The notes under the pieces: model-generated
The model's input: the letters and a program-made list of their open reading frames with translations, nothing else
What the model was told of the DNA's origin: nothing
Databases searched by the model: none
Made by a program: the position numbers and the translations under genes
Source of the DNA: an uncultured Prevotellaceae bacterium
Lineage (GTDB): Bacteria; Bacteroidota; Bacteroidia; Bacteroidales; Bacteroidaceae
NCBI GenBank assembly: GCA_947167515.1
Contig: CAMVIM010000022.1
Coordinates: 1 to 64,000 of the forward strand
Reading direction: 5' to 3'
DNA length: 64,000 nucleotides
Part shown: in pieces, positions 9,574 through 17,919 of the stretch
Layout of the letters: every line of letters begins with the position of its first letter
Numbering within the stretch: position 1 is the stretch's first letter

Positions 9574-10545
9574 ATGAAAGAAAGATTACGAATTGTGAAG
9601 GAGAAGGTCAACGAAATTGACCCTCTTTGTTATGACCATCCTTTATATAAGGCGCTGTCGTCTCCTTGTTCCCATTACGAGAAAAAAGTCACTCCTTTCA
9701 AGCTGACGCATGAGCAGTTGCTGTATGTTTGCTTGTGGATTCTTGATTGTGTGCGGATCGGCAAGTGCAATACGAAGGAGGACTGCGATGGCATTTTCTA
9801 CCGTCTTTTCGGAGATTACAAGAAGTTGGCGCCTAAGCGCTGCACGAAGAAGAGCATTGCTTTCGCGGTGCTGGTTTCATTGAGAGCCGCCCTTTTCTGC
9901 TTGAAAGCTATACCGTCCCTGTATGATGTGGACTATGAGTGTTCTGTGGCTTGCCTGGAGGACACGATAGACCGTTATGGCAATGCGTACGATAACAGCC
10001 GGGAAAAATTAGAGGAGTTCTTCAAGGAGAATCAATATACTGACGGTGCTTTTTGGCGCAACAACTTTGTGCCTTTTCTCAAGCAGTACATGGAGGGTCA
10101 GAAGTCCATTTGGGAGGATATCAATGAGCAGTTGCATCTGGATGAGATGGATGGTATTAGCCGTGAGACAGAAGAAATGAAGAATCTGAAGGAAGAGAAG
10201 AAACGGCTTGAAAAGCGGGTGATGGAGTTGGAAGAAGAACTTGCCAAGGGGGAAGTGGAGAATTTGCGAGTGGGTGAACAGTTCAGAATTCGTCACCTTG
10301 TGATATTATTTGAGGCACTGCTGGGGAAGAGGGCTGTGCCAAGCGAGATGAATGTGAGCGATTTTGCCATGCTGCTGAGCATGGTGTCAGGCTATGGAAA
10401 TAAAAGCATCGACAATAAGATTCCGTCGGGAGGCTTGGACTACAAGAACTTGCGTGTTCAGAAACAAGCTGATGAAGTGATGAAGTATTTGAATAACGTG
10501 TCGCCCGATGCAGTAAAACAGATTGAGAAATTCAAGCAGGGCTGA
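9574..10545 (+). CDS. hypothetical protein with coiled coil
   Basis: 323 aa single frame; EEMKNLKEEKKRLEKRVMELEEELAKGEVE coiled coil. Confidence 0.7.
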   Translation: MKERLRIVKEKVNEIDPLCYDHPLYKALSSPCSHYEKKVTPFKLTHEQLLYVCLWILDCVRIGKCNTKEDCDGIFYRLFGDYKKLAPKRCTKKSIAFAVLVSLRAALFCLKAIPSLYDVDYECSVACLEDTIDRYGNAYDNSREKLEEFFKENQYTDGAFWRNNFVPFLKQYMEGQKSIWEDINEQLHLDEMDGISRETEEMKNLKEEKKRLEKRVMELEEELAKGEVENLRVGEQFRIRHLVILFEALLGKRAVPSEMNVSDFAMLLSMVSGYGNKSIDNKIPSGGLDYKNLRVQKQADEVMKYLNNVSPDAVKQIEKFKQG

Positions 10546-10618
10546 TTCACTTTACACCACTTTTACATCACCTTATACACCACCTTTTTCTTGTCCCTTG
10601 TTGCAATTCCCTCTAACT

Positions 10619-10667
10619 TTGCACCCGAAATCCAGTCCACATGGGTTTCGGGTGCAAGGTTTTTTCT
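10619..10667 (+). terminator. hairpin + T-tract
   Basis: TTGCACCCGAAA (10619-10630) / TTTCGGGTGCAA (10646-10657) then GGTTTTTT. Confidence 0.75.
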
Positions 10668-10710
10668 TGCAGCCCAACAGATAAAATGAATGACGAATCA
10701 TAATAAATAA

Positions 10711-10879
10711 CTCAACTTTCGCAAGTTGTAGAAGTTATAGAAGTTAAAGAAGTTATCGCTTCGCTTAGAAGTTAAAGACGATACCTTCTGACAATGAATA
10801 CAGCAGCATGACATTCGTCTCTAACTTCTTTAACTTCTCTAACTTCTTTAACTTCAAAAAAGTGGAGCTTGCGAAACTT
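10711..10879. repeat. GAAGTTA-heptad palindromic element, copy 1
   Basis: 169 nt; matches copy at 23356-23524 with 4 mismatches counted by eye; ends CAACTTTCGCAAG / CTTGCGAAACTT. Confidence 0.9.
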
Positions 10880-10898
10880 TAGTAAATAAGGAAGCCCT

Positions 10899-11075
10899 AT
10901 GAAGAAAGTGATTTACATCGACAAAGAAGACCGCCGGAAACTGATGGAGCACTTTAAGGTGTCGCAGGCAACCATCACACTGGCACTGACGTTCCAACGC
11001 AACTCTTTATTGAGTCAGCAAATCAGGGTGTATGCCCTCAACCGTTTTCCCTACACGGAAATTTCACACGAGTAA
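10899..11075 (+). CDS. small conserved-looking protein (58 aa), possible HTH
   Basis: MKKVIYIDKEDRRKLMEHFKVSQATITLALTFQRNSLLSQQIRVYALNRFPYTEISHE; below the ORF-track size cutoff. Confidence 0.5.
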   Translation: MKKVIYIDKEDRRKLMEHFKVSQATITLALTFQRNSLLSQQIRVYALNRFPYTEISHE

Positions 11076-11115
11076 CCACATTTTAGTAATCCACCCTTTA
11101 AAACCACATTTGATT

Positions 11116-11631
11116 ATGAACTTCTTGCTTGAACGTTTCTACGGAAACAAAAAAACGACGAAAGGAATCTTGACGGTTCCACAAACCACGTTTGCCGCCT
11201 ACACGCTGGAGGCACGAGACCCTCTCTATTCCCAAACCTGCAACAAGGCTCTGCTGGCTTTGCCCGATGGCATTTATCGAATGAAGCCTTTCTTCTGCAA
11301 AACTCAATACTCGCTCCGATTCAGTCTGCATGGCACTTATCACCGTGCGCATTTCGAGGATGGGGATGACCCCGACACGCTGTCATCGGGGAGCATCATT
11401 CTCGGCACCGAGTTCGATGGCGACTTCAAGATGAAGGGCAGTCAGGATGCGATGGACATGTTCGGAAAGTTTCTGGAACTACAGATGAGTTTGGGAAACT
11501 TCGGGCAGAGATATAACGACATCACCTTGACCATCCAACACACACCTGACTACATCTACGACAGCCTTACTCGTCCCAACGAGGAAATGGCCAGCCAAAC
11601 CAACAATAATTGGAACTTAATAAAAAAATGA
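11116..11631 (+). CDS. DUF5675-like protein
   Basis: ERFYGNKKTTKGILTVPQTTFAAYTLEARD...ALPDGIYRMKPF...RAHFEDGDDPDTLSSGSIILGT; internal ATG at 11116 chosen. Confidence 0.5.
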   Translation: MNFLLERFYGNKKTTKGILTVPQTTFAAYTLEARDPLYSQTCNKALLALPDGIYRMKPFFCKTQYSLRFSLHGTYHRAHFEDGDDPDTLSSGSIILGTEFDGDFKMKGSQDAMDMFGKFLELQMSLGNFGQRYNDITLTIQHTPDYIYDSLTRPNEEMASQTNNNWNLIKK

Positions 11632-11637
11632 ATCAAT

Positions 11638-12030
11638 ATGAAAACACCTTATTCATACAATGTCCTGAAAGTGAAAGGACTTGATAGCGTCTGTAGTGTG
11701 AAAGACTGCTATCTCGGCATCCTCAAGATGCTTTACAACGAGTTTACCAGAGGATATGTGGAACCCAACGTGATGCTTTTCCTGCTCTATGGTTCGCGCT
11801 TCGAGTCCTCCCAGTTGCTTTTCAAGCGTCGTCTTCCGCCCGACGCACTTTGCTTCTTCAACATCCCTTGGGATGCTCCCCATTGCTACACACAACTGCG
11901 CACGCTCTTTTCTCTCCTCCACATCTGCTTCGCCTCCTACCCCGACTTTTTCATCGACGAAGAGGCTTTCCATGCGGCATGCAGCGAGTTTGAAGTGCAG
12001 AAAAATGCCCCACACCATCTTCACAGATAG
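11638..12030 (+). CDS. hypothetical protein
   Basis: 130 aa, follows 11116-11631 closely; an equally long antisense ORF exists. Confidence 0.4.
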   Translation: MKTPYSYNVLKVKGLDSVCSVKDCYLGILKMLYNEFTRGYVEPNVMLFLLYGSRFESSQLLFKRRLPPDALCFFNIPWDAPHCYTQLRTLFSLLHICFASYPDFFIDEEAFHAACSEFEVQKNAPHHLHR

Positions 12031-12079
12031 TCGTGGGGCGGACAAAAAACTTCATCAGTTTTCTGAAGTCTTATCTATG
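12007..12079 (-). repeat. ~73-bp dispersed element copy A (two hairpins)
   Basis: GCCCCACACCATCTTCACAGATAGTCGTGGGGCGGACAAAAAACTTCATCAGTTTTCTGAAGTCTTATCTATG; near-identical copy at 13656-13730. Confidence 0.85.
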
Positions 12080-12282
12080 GGTAGTTGGCGTAACGTAGCC
12101 GTAAACATCAATCTTTTTTATGCCTCTATATTGTTCTGCCAGAATGGGTGTGCCATTAACTCGCGGAGTCTTGTCATTTTCCGTTGTTTCAACCACAAAT
12201 GGAGCTTCGCTGTCTGTGCCACTGCGCCCGTGGCTGCCATCATCAGCAGCACGAGCAATGAAAGTAATCTTTTTTGTTTCAT
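12071..12282 (-). pseudogene. small secreted protein split by a frameshift
   Basis: MKQKRLLSLLVLLMMAATGAVAQT signal peptide in one frame; SEAPFVVETTENDKTPRVNGTPILAEQYRGIKKIDVYGYVTPTTHR in another. Confidence 0.4.
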
Positions 12283-12390
12283 ACTTGTTTTGATTTAAGT
12301 GAATAAAATATTGTTATTGATCTCATTGTACCACAAACAGGAAGGCTTCCCCTGCCCCGCCATCGGGGACTCCACCACTCTTCCAAATTT

Positions 12391-13620
12391 TTACTCAACT
12401 TTTTCTATGCACTTCCTCAACCGCTCCAGAGCGTCTTGGAGCACATGGCGTTGGGTGCCCACATTGAGGCGCATGAAGCCGGCACCACCGGGACCGAACA
12501 TTTCACCGTCGTTGAGGGCAAGGTGGGCTTGGTTGACGAAGAGGTCAACGAGTTCCTGATGGTTGAGTCGCAAGTCACGGCAGTCGAGCCAGACGAGGAA
12601 GGAGGCTTGGGGACGGAGGGGCTTGATGTGCGGAAGGTGCTGCTGGCAGTAGTCGATGAGAAAGTCGATGTTGCCCTCCACATAACGAAGCATCTGCTGT
12701 CGCCACTCTTCTCCCTGCTGCAAGGCTGCAAGGGTGGCGATGGGCGCAAAGAGATGAGGTTCGTTCCATTCGTTGGCTGTCAGCCATCGGTAGAAGGGAG
12801 TGCGCAGTTGCGGATTGGGTATGATTGCCCACGAAGAGACGATGCCTGCCATGTTGAAGGTCTTGGTGGGGGCACCAAAGGTGATGCTCACTTCAGCAGC
12901 CTCCTCGCTCACCGAAGCAAAGGGGATGTGGCGGTTGCCCCAGAGCGCCATGTCGGCATGAATCTCGTCGCTGATGACGATGAGGTTGTGCTCCTGGGCA
13001 AAGTGTGCCAGGCGTTGCAAGGTCTCCCTTTCCCACACGATGCCCGCAGGGTTGTGGGGATTGGAAAGGATGAGCAAGCGGGGGCGGTTAGTTGACAGCT
13101 GACAGTGGACAGTGGACAGTTGGGGGGTGCAGATTTTTTCGAGGTTGTCGAAGTCCATCTCGTAAGAAATGATATGCCCCTCCGCATCACAAATCTCCTT
13201 CAGCGGGTTCCACACCACTTCGCGTTGGTTTCCTCTGGGTGTGAGGAAGAAAGGGTGGTAGATGGGTGGCTGGACTATGACTTTTGCATCCTCTTCCAAG
13301 AAGAAGTTGATGACCATGCCGATGCCTTTCACGATGCCAGGGATGTAGGTGAGCCATTCACGTTCCACGTGCCATTGGTGGTGGTCCTCAATCCATCGCT
13401 GCACCGTCTGCCAGTACTCCTTGGGCTCTACGGTGTAGCCATACAGCGAGTGCTCCAGCCGCGCCTTCAGGGCATCGGTGATGAAGGAGGGCGTTTCCCA
13501 ATCCATGTCAGCCACCCACAACGGCAGGAGATCACTCCGTCCATATCGTTCCTGAAGCACCTCATGCTTCAAATCGCCCGACCCTCTGCGGTCAACAGGC
13601 TTGTCAAAATCGTAGTGCAT
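12391..13620 (-). CDS. patB: MalY/PatB-type PLP-dependent cystathionine beta-lyase / aminotransferase
   Basis: MHYDFDKPVDRRGSGDLKHEVLQERYGRSDLLPLWVADMDWETP...SNPHNPAGIVW...SDEIHADM; start trimmed to MHYDF because the upstream extension is translated repeat. Confidence 0.9.
   Translation of the reverse strand: MHYDFDKPVDRRGSGDLKHEVLQERYGRSDLLPLWVADMDWETPSFITDALKARLEHSLYGYTVEPKEYWQTVQRWIEDHHQWHVEREWLTYIPGIVKGIGMVINFFLEEDAKVIVQPPIYHPFFLTPRGNQREVVWNPLKEICDAEGHIISYEMDFDNLEKICTPQLSTVHCQLSTNRPRLLILSNPHNPAGIVWERETLQRLAHFAQEHNLIVISDEIHADMALWGNRHIPFASVSEEAAEVSITFGAPTKTFNMAGIVSSWAIIPNPQLRTPFYRWLTANEWNEPHLFAPIATLAALQQGEEWRQQMLRYVEGNIDFLIDYCQQHLPHIKPLRPQASFLVWLDCRDLRLNHQELVDLFVNQAHLALNDGEMFGPGGAGFMRLNVGTQRHVLQDALERLRKCIEKVE
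13089..13123. repeat. CAGTTGA/CAGTGGA heptad array inside patB
   Basis: TAGTTGA CAGCTGA CAGTGGA CAGTGGA CAGTTGG; encodes PQLSTVHCQLST. Confidence 0.85.
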
Positions 13621-13655
13621 AATTTTCAAAGTGAAAAGTGAAAAGTGAAAAAGAA

Positions 13656-13730
13656 GCCCCATGCCATCTTCACAGACAGCAATGGGGCGGACAAAAAACT
13701 TCATCAGTTATTTGTGAAGTCTTATCTATG
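13656..13730 (-). repeat. ~73-bp dispersed element copy B
   Basis: GCCCCATGCCATCTTCACAGACAGCAATGGGGCGGACAAAAAACTTCATCAGTTATTTGTGAAGTCTTATCTATG. Confidence 0.85.
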
Positions 13731-13735
13731 AATTC

Positions 13736-15331
13736 TTACCTTTTTGACACATCCGCCACGATGCGTTCCAATGCGATGACCAGACGGTCAACCTCTTCTT
13801 TGGTGTTATACACCGCAAAGGTGGGACGCACGGACATCTCGTAACCGAGGGCACGGAGGGCTGGTTGCGCACAGTGGTGTCCGGCACGCACGGCTATGCC
13901 CTCTTTGTCGAGCAACTGTCCCACCTGAGGGGCAGGAATGCCCGGAATGTCGAGCGAGATGACGCTGACACGCTTCTTGGGGTTGCCCATGATGGTGATG
14001 CCTGGGATGCGTGATATTTGCTGTCGAGCATACTCGGTGAGTTCATGCTCATGGCGTTCGATGTTGTGGATGCCCACACTCTGCACGAAGTCGAGCGCAT
14101 AACCCAACCCGATGGCATCGGCAATGTTAGGCGTTCCTGCTTCGAAGCGAGCTGGAGGCACGTTGAACTCGGTGTGCTCGATGGTCACATCCTTGATCAT
14201 GTTACCTCCACCTTGCCAAGGTGGGAGTTGTTCAAGCCACTCCTTCTTGCCATAGACCACCCCGATGCCCGAAGGCCCGTAAATCTTGTGGCCGGAGAAG
14301 ACGAAGAAGTCTGCGTCGAGTTGCTGTACATCCACCTTGGTGTGGGCGATGGACTGTGCACCATCGATGAGCACGGGGATGCCGTGGGCGTGGGCAGTGC
14401 GGATGATGCTTGCCACGTCGTTGATGGTGCCAAAAGTATTGTTCACATGACCTACGCTGACGAACTTGGTGCGGGGCGTGATGAGACGCTCCAATTCGCT
14501 GAGGATGAGGTCACCGTTCTTGTCGATAGGGATGGCGCGGAGTTCCGCCTTGCGTTCCCTGCTGATTTGCTGCCAAGGCACGATGTTGGCGTGGTGGTCG
14601 AGGGTGGAGACAATCACGTTGTCACCCTCTTCCAAGAACTTGCGTCCGAAAGTCTGTGCCACAAGGTTGATGCCCTCGGTGGTGCCACGCACAAAGAGGA
14701 TGTTCTCCTTGGCTGGGGCATTGATGAAACGCGCCACCTTCTCTCGTGCGCCCTCATACTGGTCGGTGCTTCGTGCTGCCAGCGTGTGTGCGCCTCGGTG
14801 GATGTTGGAGTAGTCCGTCTTGTAGAAGTGGCTCACTCCGTCAATGACCCTCAGAGGCTTCTGCGTGGTGGCACCATTGTCGAACCATACGAGGTCGTGT
14901 CCGTTCACCTTCTGATGCAGAATGGGGAACTGCTTGCGAATCTCGTCGGTGTTGACCGTGTCAGCCTCGTCGTAGTGGAGGTGCCGCACGATGTCCGTCT
15001 CTGGTATGCCAATGCCGAACCCGTTGTCAGTTGACAGTTGAGAGTCGAAAGTGGGCAGTTGGGCATCATCCGAAGAGGGCGCACTAGCAGGAGCAGACTG
15101 CCCCGATTGCAAGTCCTCGGCAAAGTACTTCTCCATCACTTTGCGGAAGAGGCACTGGTCAGCGGAACTCAGCCCACCAATCTGGGGTGCACCCCCTGCC
15201 AGGGAAGTGGCAGGAATGGGCAGTGATGACAAGTCCAACTCGTCTGGAGCCTCGTTCGGCACAGCCACCTGCGGCACTTGACCCCTATCCGGCAAGTCAA
15301 AATGGAAATTATCTAATTCGTTCAGATACAT
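13736..15331 (-). CDS. SufS-type cysteine desulfurase with long N-terminal extension (putative encapsulin cargo)
   Basis: Catalytic domain FPILHQKVNGHDLVWFDNGATTQKPLRVIDGVSHFYKTDYSNIHRGAHTLAARST...SGHKIYGPSGIGVVYGK...RAGHHCAQP; about 150-aa Pro/Ser/Ala-rich N-terminus. Confidence 0.95.
   Translation of the reverse strand: MYLNELDNFHFDLPDRGQVPQVAVPNEAPDELDLSSLPIPATSLAGGAPQIGGLSSADQCLFRKVMEKYFAEDLQSGQSAPASAPSSDDAQLPTFDSQLSTDNGFGIGIPETDIVRHLHYDEADTVNTDEIRKQFPILHQKVNGHDLVWFDNGATTQKPLRVIDGVSHFYKTDYSNIHRGAHTLAARSTDQYEGAREKVARFINAPAKENILFVRGTTEGINLVAQTFGRKFLEEGDNVIVSTLDHHANIVPWQQISRERKAELRAIPIDKNGDLILSELERLITPRTKFVSVGHVNNTFGTINDVASIIRTAHAHGIPVLIDGAQSIAHTKVDVQQLDADFFVFSGHKIYGPSGIGVVYGKKEWLEQLPPWQGGGNMIKDVTIEHTEFNVPPARFEAGTPNIADAIGLGYALDFVQSVGIHNIERHEHELTEYARQQISRIPGITIMGNPKKRVSVISLDIPGIPAPQVGQLLDKEGIAVRAGHHCAQPALRALGYEMSVRPTFAVYNTKEEVDRLVIALERIVADVSKR
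15027..15061. repeat. CAGTTGA-family heptad array inside the cysteine desulfurase N-terminal linker
   Basis: TCAGTTG ACAGTTG AGAGTCG AAAGTGG GCAGTTG; encodes LPTFDSQLST. Confidence 0.8.
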
Positions 15332-16771
15332 TTACTTCTCGATTTTGTTTCTGTGCTGATAATCGTGATAGTAGCCCACCTCCACATTCTCGAGGACTGC
15401 AATCGCATCGTCGGTGAGAGAAGCGAGGCTGAAATACTTGGTGAGCAGATAACTTGCCACGCCATACTGGTCAAGACCCATCAGACGTGCCGAGAGGCTT
15501 GGAGCGATTTCGCCAGGGATGCCAGCCTGATGCAGACCTACCACACCCTGCTCCTTCTCGCCTACACGAACAAGGATAATCTCTGTGGTGCCCACGCCAC
15601 GATTGGTCAGGTACTGACCCTTGATTTCCACCTTGTCAGATGGGATGATAGGCACACCACGCCAAGTGATGACTTTCGTGCCGAAGAGGTCGATGGACAC
15701 AGGTGGCACACCACGCCAAGTGCACTCACGCTCGAAGGCGGCGATGGCACGTGGGTTGGCAATGAAGAAAGCAGGCTCTTTCCACACGAGTGACAGGAGT
15801 TCATCGAGGTCGTCTGGTGTGGGTGAACCATAGCGAGTGCTGATCTTGTAACCAGGAGCAGCCTGAGCCAAGAGTCCGAACTTCTTGTTGTTGATGAGTT
15901 CCCACTCCTGACGCTCCTTGATGCTCTCGATGGAGAGGCGCAACTGCTGTTCCAACTGGTTGTAGGGAGCATTGTAGAGGTCGCTCACACGGGTGTGTAC
16001 ACGAACCACTGTCTGCAGGGTGTTGAGCGAGTACTCTGTCGGATTCTCCTCATAGTCAATATAGGTCTCTGGGATGACATTATCTTCCTCATGACCGCTC
16101 ACGAGGTCAATATGCTTCTCACCATGATCATTCACCGTCGCCTTCAGACGCAGGTGCTCATCGACAGCCTTGTTGAACTGCTCGCGGAAGTCGGGAATCT
16201 CCTCGATGAGTGACTCCAACACGGGGGTCTCCAATGCCAGGAACACTGAATCTGTCACGGCACGTACACTCACCGTAGAGTCTGCTGCACTCAGCAAGTC
16301 TGCCTCACCGAAGTACTCACCATCGCCCAAGAGTGCGATGCGCAGTTCCTCGCCATGAGTACCTGTGCTTATGACCTCAGCCTGTCCGTTTGCCACGATG
16401 AAGAACTTCTGCTTGTCCTTTCCCTGAGTGACGAGGTTCTTGCCACGAGCCAACTCTACAGGCACGAAATTGCGAGCCAAACGAGCCACAATCTCCTGCT
16501 TGATGTTCTGGAAGAGCGGAATGGCACGGAGATTCTTCGCCGTGAAACTGGGCACGCCATCGAAGTACTGAATCTCGATGCGTTCAGCCTTTTTCAGTTC
16601 CACCTTCGTACGGTTCACACGATAGGTGCCACTTTCCACCTGTGTCCAAGGAAGAAGTTTGAGGAGAAGTCTCGGTGTAATACTGCCCATCTGAGGGGCT
16701 GTCTTGGTGGTGTTCGCCAGTTTGCGAGCCGTTGCAGTCGTGATACTGCGCTGAATGTTGTTGTCTGCCAT
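15332..16771 (-). CDS. Family 2 encapsulin nanocompartment shell protein with cNMP-binding domain
   Basis: cNMP-binding domain (IPLFQNIKQEIVARLARNFVPVELARGKNLVTQGKDKQKFFIVANGQAEVISTGTHGEELRIALLGDGEYFGEADLL) plus SrpI-like shell region (YNQLEQQLRLSIESIKERQEWELINNKKFGLLAQAAPGYKISTRYGSPTPDDLDELLSLVWKEPAFFIANPRAIAAFERECTWRGVPP); next to a cysteine desulfurase. Confidence 0.88.
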   Translation of the reverse strand: MADNNIQRSITTATARKLANTTKTAPQMGSITPRLLLKLLPWTQVESGTYRVNRTKVELKKAERIEIQYFDGVPSFTAKNLRAIPLFQNIKQEIVARLARNFVPVELARGKNLVTQGKDKQKFFIVANGQAEVISTGTHGEELRIALLGDGEYFGEADLLSAADSTVSVRAVTDSVFLALETPVLESLIEEIPDFREQFNKAVDEHLRLKATVNDHGEKHIDLVSGHEEDNVIPETYIDYEENPTEYSLNTLQTVVRVHTRVSDLYNAPYNQLEQQLRLSIESIKERQEWELINNKKFGLLAQAAPGYKISTRYGSPTPDDLDELLSLVWKEPAFFIANPRAIAAFERECTWRGVPPVSIDLFGTKVITWRGVPIIPSDKVEIKGQYLTNRGVGTTEIILVRVGEKEQGVVGLHQAGIPGEIAPSLSARLMGLDQYGVASYLLTKYFSLASLTDDAIAVLENVEVGYYHDYQHRNKIEK

Positions 16772-16790
16772 GTTGTTAAATGTTTTTAGT

Positions 16791-17186
16791 TTATCTTAGT
16801 GTAATTTTCTCAGTTACTTCTCCCTCTGCGATGCGAAAAGCATTGAGCACAGGCTTCTCTTCTGCCAGCGAGAGGATGAAATAGAGGATGTTAGGGTCAT
16901 AAGCCAAGCGTTTGTCCTCTTCCGAAGGACGGGAGGGTGAAGCAGGATGGCTGTGCCAGTTGCCCACAATCTTCAAGCCCTGCTGACGGGCATATTTGAT
17001 GGCGGCAAACTGCTCCTTGGGGTCGAAACTGAAGTGCTCCTCCGAGTGGTCGATGTTGGTCATCGGGAAGTTCTCCGTAGCCGTTTCCTTGTCGGGACCC
17101 AGCAGATAACCGCACGACTCCACAGGGGCATCCTTCTGTGCTTGCGCCAAGATGGACTGATATGCCGATTCCGTGATAGTGACCAT
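16791..17186 (-). CDS. JAMM/Mov34 (M67-family) metallopeptidase
   Basis: PVESCGYLLG and GNWHSHPASPSRPSEEDKRLA JAMM motif. Confidence 0.9.
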   Translation of the reverse strand: MVTITESAYQSILAQAQKDAPVESCGYLLGPDKETATENFPMTNIDHSEEHFSFDPKEQFAAIKYARQQGLKIVGNWHSHPASPSRPSEEDKRLAYDPNILYFILSLAEEKPVLNAFRIAEGEVTEKITLR

Positions 17187-17410
17187 TACTTTTGTATTGT
17201 TACTTTGTGAACATTTCCTTCCACGTGTTCCACGGAGAGGACGTTGTAGCCCTGTTCCTTCGCCGAACGAGGCACATTCTCCAAAGGTTCCCCTTCTGTC
17301 AGGAGCACTTCAAGCGTGTCACCTGCTGCTATCTGCGCCAATTTGAGTTTGGTCTTTACGAAGGTCATGGGGCAATGTTCCTTCGTGATGTCAAGTGTAT
17401 GTATTGCCAT
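17186..17410 (-). CDS. TusA-like sulfurtransferase
   Basis: 74 aa; HCPMTFVKTKLKLAQIAAGDTLEVLLTEGEPLENVPRSAKEQGY. Confidence 0.85.
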   Translation of the reverse strand: MAIHTLDITKEHCPMTFVKTKLKLAQIAAGDTLEVLLTEGEPLENVPRSAKEQGYNVLSVEHVEGNVHKVTIQK

Positions 17411-17432
17411 AATGAAAGTGAAAAGTGAAAAA

Positions 17433-17912
17433 TTAAATAAACAAAGTCTGTCCTCCCTCGCTGAGGTTCAGGAATGAGGCTACACCGAGCACATCCTTCA
17501 CTTCGGGGATGAAATCTGTCTTTTCCAAACCGAGCACGTGCATCGCCATTTCGCAGGCATAGAGGTTCACACCCAATGCATTGGCTGCATCAACGAGTTC
17601 TTCGAGGGTAGCCACGTTGTTCTTACGCATCAGGGAGCGGAAGATTTGAGGGCCAATGCCAGCGAAGTTGAAGCGGCTGTTGGGGGCGACACTCAGTCCA
17701 CCCATCATGAAACCAAAGAGTTTCGTGAGCCAGTTACCACCCGTGAAACTGCGTCCACGCTTCTGCTTGATGGCATCCAAACCCCAGAAGGTGAAGAAGA
17801 TGTTGACTTCGTAGCCCACAGCGGCAGCACCTGTTGCCAGCGTGAAAACTGCTGTCAGTTTATCGAAGTCGCCAGAGAAGGCGATGAGTGAGAGTTTCTT
17901 TTGTTCTGCCAT
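17433..17912 (-). CDS. DsrE/DsrF-like protein
   Basis: MAEQKKLSLIAFSGDFDKLTAVFTLATGAAAVGYEVNIFFTFWGLDAIKQ...VNLYACEMAMHVLGL. Confidence 0.9.
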   Translation of the reverse strand: MAEQKKLSLIAFSGDFDKLTAVFTLATGAAAVGYEVNIFFTFWGLDAIKQKRGRSFTGGNWLTKLFGFMMGGLSVAPNSRFNFAGIGPQIFRSLMRKNNVATLEELVDAANALGVNLYACEMAMHVLGLEKTDFIPEVKDVLGVASFLNLSEGGQTLFI

Positions 17913-17919
17913 ATTCTTT

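Noticed and set aside
10614-10657. Promoter TAACTTTG driving a tiny hairpin RNA
   Set aside because: The -7 box lies inside the left arm of the hairpin, so a transcript from it would lack the full stem; a terminator of the upstream gene is simpler.
10711-10879. CRISPR array
   Set aside because: Heptad repeats are contiguous and palindromic, with no spacers of constant length and no cas genes in the window.
13621-13704. N-terminal extension MKFFVRPIAVCEDGMGLLF... of PatB
   Set aside because: Comes from the 73-bp element and AGTGAAA heptads; the family start is MHYDFDKP.
14018-15034. 338-aa plus-strand ORF opposite the cysteine desulfurase
   Set aside because: Shadow ORF on the antisense strand of a clearly conserved gene; no recognisable domain.
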